Part shown: piece by piece, positions 17,532-26,140 of the stretch | How positions within the stretch are numbered: the first letter of the stretch is position 1 | How the letters are laid out: each line of letters begins with the position of its first letter | Assembly: GCA_036679405.1 (NCBI GenBank) | Contig: JAVBVZ010000034.1 | Coordinates: forward strand, 124,001 to 188,000 | Reading direction: 5' to 3' | Length of the DNA stretch: 64,000 nt | Origin: JAEYKI01 sp036679405 | Lineage (GTDB): Bacteria; Bacillota; Clostridia; Christensenellales; Christensenellaceae | Translations under genes and position numbers: made by a program | The notes under the pieces: generated by a model | The model's input: the letters and a program-made list of their open reading frames with translations, nothing else | What the model was told of the DNA's origin: nothing | The model's database searches: none

Positions 17532-19097
17532 TTATGATTTTTCGTTCTCCTTAATATTTCCATCCGCATAATGCAGCAGCAGCTCTTTGGAAAACTCGCT
17601 GCGTCCAATCTCCGCAACGATCTGGCCGTCATGCAAAATGATAATGCGGTGGGCGATCATCGTGATTTCATCCAGATCGGAAGAGGTATATAAAAAAGTG
17701 GATCCTTCCTGGGCCAGACGGTCTATGAGGGCATAAATTTCATATTTTGTTCCAATATCAATTCCTCTTGTCCCCTCGTCGATCAGATACAGGTCGCTTT
17801 GTTGCGCCCGCCCTCTGGCCAACATGATTTTTTGTTTGTTTCCTCCGCTCAAATATGCAATTTCATCTTCAATGCTTTCGGCTTTTACCTGAAACTCTTC
17901 TTTCACCCGCTCATATCGTTCGTTTTCAGACCGGTAGTCAATCATTCCAAGACAATTTACAAACTTGCGGCTGGCCGAAAGAAACAGGTTGTCCCGGATG
18001 GGCCGGCAATCCATCACGCCTTCGCTCCGGTCTTCGGGCACGAATCCGATCCCCATCTCCCCGCGTTTGGTGGGAGAGAGCTTTAATATGTCCCTGCCTT
18101 TGTAAGATACTTCTCCTTCCAGCGCAGGCATCAGGCCAAAAATGGTTTTTAAAAGTTCGGTCCGACCGGACCCGCGCAGGCCGTAAACGCCCAGCACTTC
18201 ACCTTTATGCAGATTAAAATTAATATTCCTGAGCTTTATATTGGAAAGTTCTCTTACCTCAAGCATGACTTCTTCATTGTTGGTCACATGCGTAAGTTCC
18301 GCAGATTCGTCAATATTTTTGCCTGCGATCGCACTTTTCAACTGGGCGGAGGTCAAATCTTTTGTTTCTCCTTCCAAAACCACCTCTCCGTCGCGCATAA
18401 CACAGACCGAATCGCAAATTTTAAAGACTTCGTCTATTTCGTGGGAAATATAAATGAATGTTTTTCCCTTCATTTTTTCCTTGCGTATCAGTTCAAACAT
18501 ATGTTCGACTTCTTTTGTGGAAAGCGCATTTGAAACTTCGTCAAACGCAATCACCTTAGCGCCGCTTGATAAAACTTCCCGCACCGCCAAAATCATTTGT
18601 TTTTCGGACACTTTTAAAAATTTAGTCTGCAGGGTTGGGTCGATGTTCAAATCAATGACCGCGAGCTTTTTCCTGGCTTCTTCAACAAAATCGGACTGTC
18701 GGACCAGCGCCATACCTTTTTTTAAATGTTTTTCCCGAAAAGCAATGTTTTCCGCTACCGAAAGATCGTCCATCAGATACGGTTCCTGGGAAATAAAACG
18801 GAAACCAAGGTCTTCGGAATCACGCACGGTTTTGATGTGCACTTCCTTGCCGTCATAAAAGACCGTCCCCGACGTTTTGGGCAACAGTCCGCTTAAAATA
18901 TTCACCAGCGTACTTTTGCCCGAACCATTTTTTCCAAGCAATCCGATCACGGTCCCGCGCCTGAACTGTACATTGATTCCATTGATGGCCAGGGTGCCCG
19001 GAAAAGCCTTCACCAGATCTTTGACTTCAATCGCAAAATCACTGTGCGCTTCCGTATCCACCGCTGCCCGCGCAGCTTCGTTCATATAATGAGACAT
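17532..19097 (-). CDS. Sugar ABC transporter ATP-binding protein (RbsA/MglA type)
   Basis: This 521-residue protein carries two fused ABC domains. Domain 1 (about 25-245) has Walker A G-K-N-G-S-G-K-S-T; its signature is degenerate (L-K-V-S-E-K-Q-M in place of LSxGxxQ), as is common in this family. Domain 2 (about 270-510) has the atypical first loop G-L-R-G-S-G-R-T-E and a good signature L-S-G-G-N-K-Q-K. It energises the permease at 10867. It is the first gene of the operon, divergent from the IclR regulator, with AGGAGGGC before the ATG. A roughly 20-residue N-terminal tail precedes the first domain. Confidence 0.92.
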   Translation of the reverse strand: MSHYMNEAARAAVDTEAHSDFAIEVKDLVKAFPGTLAINGINVQFRRGTVIGLLGKNGSGKSTLVNILSGLLPKTSGTVFYDGKEVHIKTVRDSEDLGFRFISQEPYLMDDLSVAENIAFREKHLKKGMALVRQSDFVEEARKKLAVIDLNIDPTLQTKFLKVSEKQMILAVREVLSSGAKVIAFDEVSNALSTKEVEHMFELIRKEKMKGKTFIYISHEIDEVFKICDSVCVMRDGEVVLEGETKDLTSAQLKSAIAGKNIDESAELTHVTNNEEVMLEVRELSNIKLRNINFNLHKGEVLGVYGLRGSGRTELLKTIFGLMPALEGEVSYKGRDILKLSPTKRGEMGIGFVPEDRSEGVMDCRPIRDNLFLSASRKFVNCLGMIDYRSENERYERVKEEFQVKAESIEDEIAYLSGGNKQKIMLARGRAQQSDLYLIDEGTRGIDIGTKYEIYALIDRLAQEGSTFLYTSSDLDEITMIAHRIIILHDGQIVAEIGRSEFSKELLLHYADGNIKENEKS

Positions 19098-19166
19098 TAG
19101 GGATGCCCTCCTAATTCTATATTTTTAATACTGTTTTCATAAAATTGATTGGATAATAAAGCAGTT

Positions 19167-19187
19167 ATGTTCTGCATTGCTGAACAT
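19167..19187. promoter_or_regulatory. Inverted-repeat operator candidate for IclR
   Basis: ATGTTC and GAACAT flank a central GCATTGC, giving a 21-bp near-palindrome with only the two flanking T positions and the centre unmatched. It lies 70 bases before the minus-strand ATPase start, where an IclR-family protein would be expected to bind. Confidence 0.5.
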
Positions 19188-19283
19188 CGTTCTTTTTTAA
19201 AAAACAAAAAAATTTTTGTCTTTCTCATTTTTTCAAAGTATTCGGCTTATAATATTTAATTTTAGGAAAATAATGGGAATGTA

Positions 19284-19312
19284 TTGACTAATTCTTTTGT
19301 TTGCATTATGAT
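19284..19312 (+). promoter_or_regulatory. Sigma-A promoter of iclR-CoADR
   Basis: TTGACT (19284-19289) and TATGAT (19307-19312) are spaced by 17 bases, about 90 bases before the IclR start. Confidence 0.65.
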
Positions 19313-19404
19313 TATAATAAATAATTCCAAGAAAATCAATGGCTTTTTAAATTTTTTTTAGAATGATGTACGGTATTGCAGCACGACAGACGAAAGGAAC
19401 CCAT

Positions 19405-20223
19405 ATGTTAAGAGAAAATGTAAACAACCTTCCCCCAAAAAAAGATACCGAATTCGCTACCAAACCCGTCCGTTCCGTCCAAAAGGCATTCACCATTCTC
19501 GAAGTCATTGCACAGCATAAAAATATCGGCGTGTCGGATTTGAGCCGCCATCTCGGATGGCACAAGAGCACCGTCTTCGGTATCCTGTCCACACTGGAGC
19601 AGATCGGGTATGTCGTCAAAGATCCGGACACATCACGTTACAGGCTGTCTTTAAAGCTGTTCGGCCTGGCCAGCGAAGCAATCCAGGATCTTGACCTTTA
19701 CCAAATCGTCCATCCATATTTAAAACAGCTGACGGACAAAAACGGAGAAACCACACATTTTGTTCTTCCGGACACTTATGAAGTCATTTATGTAGACAAG
19801 GTGGAAAGCTCGGGCTCCATCCGCATCTGTACGCAAATCGGCAAACGCATGCCTTATTACTGCACAGGTGTCGGCAAAGCTATTCTCGCTTTTCAGCCCG
19901 AAGATGAAATCAAAAAAATCCTATCTTATTCGCGGCTGGTCAGCTACACCCAAAACACCATTACGGATTACAACGCACTTTTAAAAGAATGCGAACAGAT
20001 ACGCCGCGACGGATATGCCCTGGATAAGGAAGAGGTTGAGGACGGCCTTTTCTGCGTAGCGGTTCCCATCCTTTCCGAAAGCGGCAAAGCCGTCGCCGCC
20101 ATGAGCATGGCCGGCCCTACGGTCCGCATGACCCCCGAACGACTTCCCGGCCTGATTGAAGATTTACTGCATAGCAGTGGAGAAATTTCAAGATGCCTGG
20201 GGTATACAAAAATATTGAAATAA
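19405..20223 (+). CDS. IclR-family transcriptional regulator
   Basis: This 272-residue regulator has an N-terminal winged helix-turn-helix (about residues 20-80, with V-S-D-L-S-R-H-L-G-W-H-K-S-T-V-F-G-I-L) and a C-terminal IclR effector domain (about 85-270, with Y-C-T-G-V-G-K-A-I-L-A and the G-x-A-x-D-x-E-E-x-x-x-G-x-x-C-V-A-V-P pattern). ATG at 19405 is preceded by AAAGGA six bases away; the earlier ATG at 19363 has none. IclR proteins usually sense a pathway acid or keto acid, consistent with control of the divergent sugar-acid operon. The CoA-disulfide reductase gene follows after 22 bases. Confidence 0.92.
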   Translation: MLRENVNNLPPKKDTEFATKPVRSVQKAFTILEVIAQHKNIGVSDLSRHLGWHKSTVFGILSTLEQIGYVVKDPDTSRYRLSLKLFGLASEAIQDLDLYQIVHPYLKQLTDKNGETTHFVLPDTYEVIYVDKVESSGSIRICTQIGKRMPYYCTGVGKAILAFQPEDEIKKILSYSRLVSYTQNTITDYNALLKECEQIRRDGYALDKEEVEDGLFCVAVPILSESGKAVAAMSMAGPTVRMTPERLPGLIEDLLHSSGEISRCLGYTKILK

Positions 20224-20245
20224 ATATAAAAGTAAGAGGAGAATC

Positions 20246-21898
20246 ATGGGTAAAAAAATCGTAATCGTAGGCGGCGTTGCAGGCGGCGCGAGCACAGCAG
20301 CAAGGCTGAGAAGGTTGAGTGAAGACTATGAAATCACACTGTTTGAACGCGGCAATTACATTTCGTTTGCCAATTGCGGCCTTCCATACTATATCGGCGG
20401 CATCATAACGGACAAAGAAAAGCTGGTGGTTATGACTCCCGAGCGGATGGGAAAACGCTTCAACCTGGATATTCGCACCAACAGCGAAGTAAAAAGCATT
20501 GATCCACAGTCAAAAAAAATACAGGTCCGCGACATTGCCGGCGGCCACACTTATGAGGTTCCATACGACACGCTTGTCCTGTCTCCCGGCGCCTCTCCTA
20601 TCCTCCCCGATATTCCCGGCGTTCATTCCAGCAAAGTTTTTTCGCTCCGCAATATACCGGATACCTATCAGATCTACGACTATATTCGTTTAAAGCAGCC
20701 TAAAACGGCCCTTGTGGTCGGCGGGGGGTTCATCGGCCTTGAAATGGTTGAAAACCTGAAGCGGCAGGGGCTCAAAGTCCACCTGATTGAACTTGCAGAC
20801 CATTTGCTCTGCAATATGGACTATGATATGGCCGCAATCATACAAACCCACCTTAAAGAAAAAGGCGTACACATCCATTTAAAAGAATGCATCACCCAAA
20901 TCGACGAAAAAGAGGATATACTTACCGCACAGCTTTTAAGCGGCAGGGAATTAAGCTGCGACATGGTAGTCATGAGTATCGGCGTCCGCCCGGAAACCGC
21001 TCTTGCGCGGCAGGCAGGCCTCCAGACCGGTCCAACCGGCGGCATCCTGGTGGACAAGCATATGCGTACCGCCGACCCGGACATTTTTGCGGTAGGCGAC
21101 GCGGTGGAAACCACCGATTTTATAAGCGACTGCCCCTGCCTGGTTCCGCTGGCTGGTCCCGCCAATAAACAGGGCCGGATCGCCGCCAACAACATTCACG
21201 GCATTCCCGAAGAATACGAAGGCACACAAGGAACGGCCGTGCTCAAGATTTTTGACCTTACGGCGGCCTGCTGCGGGAACAACGAACGGGCTCTTAAGCG
21301 CCAAAAAACCGACTACATAAAATCTTTCGTTCATCCGGATTCCCACGCAGGGTACTACCCGGGCGGAAACACCATGTGCATCAAGCTGCTGTTTACCCGC
21401 GAAGGCCGAATCCTCGGAGCCTCCGCCGTCGGCAAAGACGGTGTGGATAAAAGGATCGACGTTCTTGCAACCGCTATCCGGGCCGGGCTCAGCGTGTTCG
21501 ATCTTCAAAAACTGGAACTGTGCTACGCCCCGCCATTTTCTTCCGCCAAAGATCCCGTCAACATGGCCGGGTATACGGCGGCCAATATTCTGGAAGACCA
21601 AGTCAAAATTTTTCATTGGGACGACATTCCGTCCATTGATCTTAAAAACGCATTTCTCGTGGACGTGCGCACCCCGGAAGAATTTGAACAGTCAACCATC
21701 CCGGGAGCCGTCAACATCCCCTTAGACGACATACGTGACCGGATTGACGAATTTCCTTCCGATAAAGAAATTTATATATTTTGCCGCGCAGGACTCCGGG
21801 GCTATGTTGCCTCCCGAATTCTGACCTTAAAGGGATATAAGAACAACCGCAACCTAAGCGGCGGTTTTTTAACCTATACGTATTGCCGACAAGGGTGA
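20246..21898 (+). CDS. CoA-disulfide reductase with C-terminal rhodanese domain
   Basis: This 550-residue flavoprotein reduces CoA disulfide or polysulfide-type substrates with NAD(P)H. The FAD motif V-G-G-V-A-G-G-A-S is at residues 8-16. The single active-site cysteine C44 is in F-A-N-C-G-L-P-Y-Y. The second dinucleotide site V-V-G-G-G-F-I-G-L is near 157. The C-terminal rhodanese domain (about 455-550) keeps its catalytic C513 in C-R-A-G-L-R-G. Fusion of the two domains is known in the CoADR-RHD group, linked to sulfur or oxidative-stress metabolism. It is co-transcribed with iclR and followed by a terminator. Its link with the sugar-acid pathway is not obvious. Confidence 0.93.
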   Translation: MGKKIVIVGGVAGGASTAARLRRLSEDYEITLFERGNYISFANCGLPYYIGGIITDKEKLVVMTPERMGKRFNLDIRTNSEVKSIDPQSKKIQVRDIAGGHTYEVPYDTLVLSPGASPILPDIPGVHSSKVFSLRNIPDTYQIYDYIRLKQPKTALVVGGGFIGLEMVENLKRQGLKVHLIELADHLLCNMDYDMAAIIQTHLKEKGVHIHLKECITQIDEKEDILTAQLLSGRELSCDMVVMSIGVRPETALARQAGLQTGPTGGILVDKHMRTADPDIFAVGDAVETTDFISDCPCLVPLAGPANKQGRIAANNIHGIPEEYEGTQGTAVLKIFDLTAACCGNNERALKRQKTDYIKSFVHPDSHAGYYPGGNTMCIKLLFTREGRILGASAVGKDGVDKRIDVLATAIRAGLSVFDLQKLELCYAPPFSSAKDPVNMAGYTAANILEDQVKIFHWDDIPSIDLKNAFLVDVRTPEEFEQSTIPGAVNIPLDDIRDRIDEFPSDKEIYIFCRAGLRGYVASRILTLKGYKNNRNLSGGFLTYTYCRQG

Positions 21899-21954
21899 CC
21901 GTTCCCAGCGTCTACGCATAGCTCCGCCCTGCGCACTCTTTTAAAACATCAGGT

Positions 21955-21993
21955 AAAAAAAGGCTTTGCAGATCAATCCGCAAAGCCTTTTTT
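21955..21993. terminator. Bidirectional terminator between CoADR and larA
   Basis: AGGCTTTGC (21961-21969) and GCAAAGCCT (21980-21988) form a 9-bp stem with a 10-base loop, flanked by A6 on the left and T5 on the right. It lies between convergent genes and fits termination in both directions. Confidence 0.85.
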
Positions 21994-22023
21994 GTTTTCA
22001 AGTATTTTTTTGCTTCCGCTCTT

Positions 22024-23274
22024 TTACCCGGCAAGCTCGGGCAATGTCGATCCCCCGTAAGGCAAAACGCAACAGGTTGCGTCTTTCCCCATTTTTCCAA
22101 AAGCATCATCAAACGCTTTTTGCAGATCGTGGTAAGGTTTTAAAAAAATATCGCGGACAAAAGCGTCTTCCATATCCGAAACCAAGAAAATCTCCTTGGT
22201 CTGCAAAACCATACCGATCGCCGCCGCCTTGTGTCCGCCCAGTTCAAACCTGCGCGCGATCTCCTGCGCCATATCTTCGGGCCGCTTGAACCCCGTCATC
22301 CATCTCTCAAACACTTCTTCCCCCAGCCCTTCCCTGCAGCTTGCACAGAGTATGATGATCCCTCCGTCCCGGCAGGCATGTTTGGCGTTATCAAGGGCCT
22401 TTTGCGCCTGATAAAGATTGATATCCTTTGGGTATCCGCCCGGCGAAACCACAACGATATCCGCTTTTTGTTTGATCGGAATTTTATACAGGCTGTCCAA
22501 AAACCGGCAGGCCGCCCGGTGCGCTTCAATATAATGCCCGGCGCAAGCTTTCATGATTTGTTTTTTCTCATCCAGCACCACATTCAAAATAAAATCCAGC
22601 CGCACAAAATCCACCACACTGTCGATATCCTGCCGGACCGGGTTTCCGTCAATTTTTCCCGCCACAGCCGTATCGAGAACCATCATTGAATGGTTGGACT
22701 GTATCGCATTTTTGGTGGATACGCCCGGCATGATCGCCTTGGCGCCGCCGGAATACCCGGCAAAATAATGGTATTCCACATTGCCAAGCGCAATCACCCG
22801 GTCCGCTTCGGCAACCGGCCGGAATATTTCCACGGGTGTTCCCTGCTTTGTTTTACCCAAAAATACACAGTCTTCGGTATCAAGGTCAATGCTGTTTACG
22901 TTTGCGTAATTTTCTTTTCCAAGCAGATATATCTTTTCTTCGGTTGTATGTTTTCTATGATTGCCCAATGCAAATACAACGCTTACGTCTTTGAGGGAAC
23001 AGCCCGCGGAAGTGATTTCTTCTAATAGCGGAGGAAGAACCACGGAGGTCGGCATTGGGCGGGTAATGTCGCTCGTTATGATAACAATTTTTTCTCCCGG
23101 CCTTACAATTTCGGAAAGTTTTGGCGTTCCTATAGGATTTGCAAGCGCGCGCTCAACTTCCCGCACACCGCCTGCGCCCGTTTCAACATGATTGGGTTTT
23201 AAAACCCCAAGCAGATTTTTATCCGGTATTTCAAGCGGCTTTTTATCTTTATAATATCCAATCTCAAGCTGCAT
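22024..23274 (-). CDS. larA: LarA-type nickel-dependent 2-hydroxyacid racemase
   Basis: This 416-residue protein is a homologue of lactate racemase, which uses the nickel-pincer nucleotide cofactor. Residues corresponding to the L. plantarum cofactor and catalytic set are present by eye: H106 (in G-N-H-R), H169 (V-E-Y-H-Y), K179 (G-G-A-K-A, the cofactor-attachment lysine) and H195 (S-N-H-S). ATG at 23274 is chosen with GAAGGA upstream; longer frames lack similarity. It closes the run of pyruvate-metabolism genes. Maturation genes (larB, larC, larE) are not in the window. LarA homologues act on several 2-hydroxyacids, so lactate is likely but not certain. Confidence 0.85.
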   Translation of the reverse strand: MQLEIGYYKDKKPLEIPDKNLLGVLKPNHVETGAGGVREVERALANPIGTPKLSEIVRPGEKIVIITSDITRPMPTSVVLPPLLEEITSAGCSLKDVSVVFALGNHRKHTTEEKIYLLGKENYANVNSIDLDTEDCVFLGKTKQGTPVEIFRPVAEADRVIALGNVEYHYFAGYSGGAKAIMPGVSTKNAIQSNHSMMVLDTAVAGKIDGNPVRQDIDSVVDFVRLDFILNVVLDEKKQIMKACAGHYIEAHRAACRFLDSLYKIPIKQKADIVVVSPGGYPKDINLYQAQKALDNAKHACRDGGIIILCASCREGLGEEVFERWMTGFKRPEDMAQEIARRFELGGHKAAAIGMVLQTKEIFLVSDMEDAFVRDIFLKPYHDLQKAFDDAFGKMGKDATCCVLPYGGSTLPELAG

Positions 23275-23448
23275 AACGCATTTTCCTTCCCATTGCATCG
23301 GTCTGGATCTGCCGGTTTGAGGCAACAATAAACACGCGCCGTTCGTTTTTCGTTTTTTTCGGCATAACATCCTCGAAAAAACAACCGGCTCCGGCAGGCC
23401 CATCCGCCTGTTCTATACGGTTTTTAGTACAATTTTACACAGAGCGGC

Positions 23449-24813
23449 TTACTGATGAACGCTCAGGTTTTCTATATCATGCGCCGCTTCCATTATGATT
23501 TCGGAAACCGTCGGGTGCGGATGAATCGCCTCACCCAGCTCATCAACCGTTCCTTCCGCTTCCATCAATGTACAGATTTCTCCAATCATGTCTGTTGCGC
23601 GCGGCGCCATAATATGGCATCCGAGGATCTCACCCGTCCGCTTATCCGCAACAACTTTCACTTCTCCTTCCGAACATCCCATGATCATGGACCTGCCGTT
23701 TCCCACAACCGAAAAACGCCCGATCCGGATATCCCGTCCCGTTTCTGCCGCCGCCCGCTCGCTCAAGCCTACGCTGGCAATCTCCGGATCCGTGTAAATG
23801 CAGGAGGGAATAATATCATACTCCATTTTTTTAACGTCCCCGGCAATATTGTGCGCCGCAACCAGGCCCTGTGCAGAAGCCACATGCGCCAACTGCACTT
23901 TACCGGTCACGTCTCCGATCGCGTAAATCCCCGGGATGTTTGTGCGCATCCGCTCATCCGTTACAACGAATCCGCGCTTAAGCGCAACACCGGCCGCCTC
24001 CAGGTTGAGCCCATCCGTCACGGGCTTTCTCCCAATTGCCACCAGACAATATTCGCCGTTTACGCTTTTAGGCCCGCTTTGGTCAAAATGAACAGTCACA
24101 CCCGGCTCTATCCGCTCCACTCTTGCCCCTGTATAAATCCGCACGCCTTCCGATTCCAGCTTTTTGCGCATCATACCCGCAATTTCATCATCCAGCGTCG
24201 GCAATATTCCGGGCATCATCTCAATCATAGAAACTTTTACGCCCAGCGCGGCAAACATTGTAGCAAACTCCACGCCGATAACGCCCCCGCCTATGATCAC
24301 CAGGCTTTCCGGGCATCCGGTGAGAGCAAGAACCTCGTCGGAATCGATCACTCCGTCCGTATCTATTCCGCCAATAGGCGGCTTTGCCGGGACCGACCCG
24401 GTCGCTATGATGATATTGTCCGCCCCTATTTCCTTTTCACCCACAGCCAGCGTATTTGCGTTTTTAAAAGATGCGGATCCCGCCAGTACGGTCACGCCCG
24501 CTTTCTTTTCAAGGAACGCAATCCCCCTTCGCAGTTTGTCCACCACTTGATCCTTACGTTCGGCGATTTTTGCATAATCAAAAGAGGCCCCTTCCGCCCG
24601 GACACCGTACATGTCCGCTTGAAGGATCGTTTTGTATACCTCCGCGCTTTGCAGGAGGGCCTTGGTCGGGATACATCCGCGATTCAGGCAGGTCCCTCCC
24701 AGACGGTCTCTTTCTATAAGCACCACTTTTTTTCCAAGCTGCGCCAGCCGTATGGCAGCGACATATCCTCCCGGGCCGCCGCCAACTACAGCTGCATCAT
24801 ATCGATCACTCAT
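23449..24813 (-). CDS. lpdA: Dihydrolipoyl dehydrogenase (E3)
   Basis: This 454-residue FAD enzyme reoxidises the dihydrolipoyl group of the E2 subunit with NAD. The FAD motif G-G-G-P-G-G-Y is at residues 11-17, the redox disulfide is in G-G-T-C-L-N-R-G-C-I-P-T-K (about C43 and C48), the NAD-binding I-G-G-G-V-I-G-V-E is near 173, and the C-terminal catalytic H-P-H-P-T-V-S-E is near 435. No fused lipoyl domain is present, unlike some clostridial E3 proteins. It lies 16 bases after the E2 gene in the four-gene complex. Confidence 0.95.
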   Translation of the reverse strand: MSDRYDAAVVGGGPGGYVAAIRLAQLGKKVVLIERDRLGGTCLNRGCIPTKALLQSAEVYKTILQADMYGVRAEGASFDYAKIAERKDQVVDKLRRGIAFLEKKAGVTVLAGSASFKNANTLAVGEKEIGADNIIIATGSVPAKPPIGGIDTDGVIDSDEVLALTGCPESLVIIGGGVIGVEFATMFAALGVKVSMIEMMPGILPTLDDEIAGMMRKKLESEGVRIYTGARVERIEPGVTVHFDQSGPKSVNGEYCLVAIGRKPVTDGLNLEAAGVALKRGFVVTDERMRTNIPGIYAIGDVTGKVQLAHVASAQGLVAAHNIAGDVKKMEYDIIPSCIYTDPEIASVGLSERAAAETGRDIRIGRFSVVGNGRSMIMGCSEGEVKVVADKRTGEILGCHIMAPRATDMIGEICTLMEAEGTVDELGEAIHPHPTVSEIIMEAAHDIENLSVHQ

Positions 24814-24829
24814 TTTTTGCCGCCTTTCG

Positions 24830-26128
24830 CTAAAGCATCAAGCAGGGATGCTCTATAAATTTCTTTACGCAGACCAAAAATTCCGCGGCCGGCGCACCGT
24901 CTACCACGCGGTGATCATATGTAAGCGTCAGGCTCATCATTGGCCGGATCTCCACGCTGTCATTCACTACCACCGGTGTTTTTTCAATGGCGCCTACCGC
25001 CAGTATGCCCGATTCGGGCGTATTGATGATGGCAACAAAGCGCTCCAGCCCGAACATTCCCAAATTAGAAACCGTAAACGTACCATCTGCGTAATCATCC
25101 GGCGTAAGCGCGTTTTCCCGGGCTTTCACCGCCATCTCTCTCGCTTTTTTGCCGATCGCACCCAAACCCAGCGTTTCCGCCATTTTTATATTGGGGACGA
25201 TCAATCCGTTTTTCACCGCAACCGCTACGCCCAGGTTTACGTGTTTTTTGAGAATCACGGCATCTTCCGCCGATCTTGAATTCATCATCGGATATTCTGT
25301 AAGCGCGCGCGCAACCGCTTTTAAAACAATATCGTTAAAAGATATCTTTACATCTTCATTTTTATAAGTCGCACGCAATTTGGCCGCATTGGTCATATCC
25401 GCCTTCACGCTGTGGGTAAGCTGCGCATGTACCCGAAGACTCTCGGACATTTTATCTGCAATCACCTTGCGCATGCCTTTTAAGGGGATCACGGTATCCT
25501 CTTTCTCATCGGACGCCGCCTGTGCCGGAAGGTCGGCGCGCATGATCTTGCCATGCGACCCCGTCCCCTTCACCGTTGCAAGATCTATCCCCTGCGCCTG
25601 TGCTTCCTTCTTTGCCAGCGGAGAAGCCGCCGGCCGGGCCGCAGCAAACGCCGCGATGTCTTTTTCAACAATCAGCCCTTCCGGACCGCTTCCCAAAACG
25701 CAGGCTATATCCACCCCTTTTTCTTTCGCGAGTTTCTTCGCCCTGGGAGATATCAAAATCTGTGCGCCCGCAGATTCCTGAGAGAAGCTTTTCTTGGGAA
25801 TATTCTCTGCGGACGCACAAACCGTTTGAATTGTTTCCTGCGGAGCGGCAGATAAAGCCGTTTCGGCCAGCAAAGATGAAATATCTTCGCCTTCTTCGCC
25901 AACCACCCCGATCATTTCGGTAATGGGCACGGTCTCTCCGTCGTCTTTTACAATTTTAAGCAGGGTTCCGGAAGCAGGCGCATCGATCGTAATGGTCAGC
26001 TTGTCCGTTTCCATATCAAAAAGAGGTTCATCCTGAACACATTTTTCCCCTTCACGCACCAGCCATTTAATAATGGTTCCTTCCGTCATCTGCAGCCCCT
26101 GTTTGGGCATTATCACTTTATGGGCCAT
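24830..26128 (-). CDS. 2-oxoacid dehydrogenase E2 acyltransferase with two peripheral-subunit-binding domains
   Basis: This 432-residue E2 transfers an acyl group from lipoate to CoA. The lipoyl domain spans about residues 1-78 with lipoylated K43 in E-T-D-K-L-T-I. Two peripheral-subunit-binding-like segments follow: about 126-160 (I-S-P-R-A-K-K-L-A...G-S-G-P-E-G-L-I) and about 169-201 (S-P-L-A-K-K-E-A...G-T-G-S-H-G-K-I). The catalytic domain (about 212-432) ends with the H-R-V-V-D-G-A active-site motif. Two binding domains in one E2 is not the usual single copy. Acetyl-CoA would be the product if the substrate is pyruvate or acetoin. Confidence 0.93.
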   Translation of the reverse strand: MAHKVIMPKQGLQMTEGTIIKWLVREGEKCVQDEPLFDMETDKLTITIDAPASGTLLKIVKDDGETVPITEMIGVVGEEGEDISSLLAETALSAAPQETIQTVCASAENIPKKSFSQESAGAQILISPRAKKLAKEKGVDIACVLGSGPEGLIVEKDIAAFAAARPAASPLAKKEAQAQGIDLATVKGTGSHGKIMRADLPAQAASDEKEDTVIPLKGMRKVIADKMSESLRVHAQLTHSVKADMTNAAKLRATYKNEDVKISFNDIVLKAVARALTEYPMMNSRSAEDAVILKKHVNLGVAVAVKNGLIVPNIKMAETLGLGAIGKKAREMAVKARENALTPDDYADGTFTVSNLGMFGLERFVAIINTPESGILAVGAIEKTPVVVNDSVEIRPMMSLTLTYDHRVVDGAPAAEFLVCVKKFIEHPCLML

Positions 26129-26140
26129 ATCAGTCAGCTC

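Larger units (their letters stand above)
19098..19404. other. Divergent control region of the ABC/sugar-acid operon and iclR
   Basis: This AT-rich stretch of about 307 bases has no gene. It holds an iclR promoter (19284-19312) and a 21-bp near-palindrome (19167-19187). I could not identify a convincing -35/-10 pair for the minus-strand operon. Confidence 0.6.

Noticed and set aside
22024..23403. N-terminally longer LarA starting at 23403
   Set aside because: The first 43 residues have no family similarity and no ribosome binding site, whereas ATG at 23274 has one and gives the family length.
23455..24858. A 467-codon open frame on the plus strand opposite lpdA
   Set aside because: It is fully antisense to a dihydrolipoyl dehydrogenase with intact motifs, is rich in His/Arg/Asn as expected of a shadow frame, and resembles no protein.
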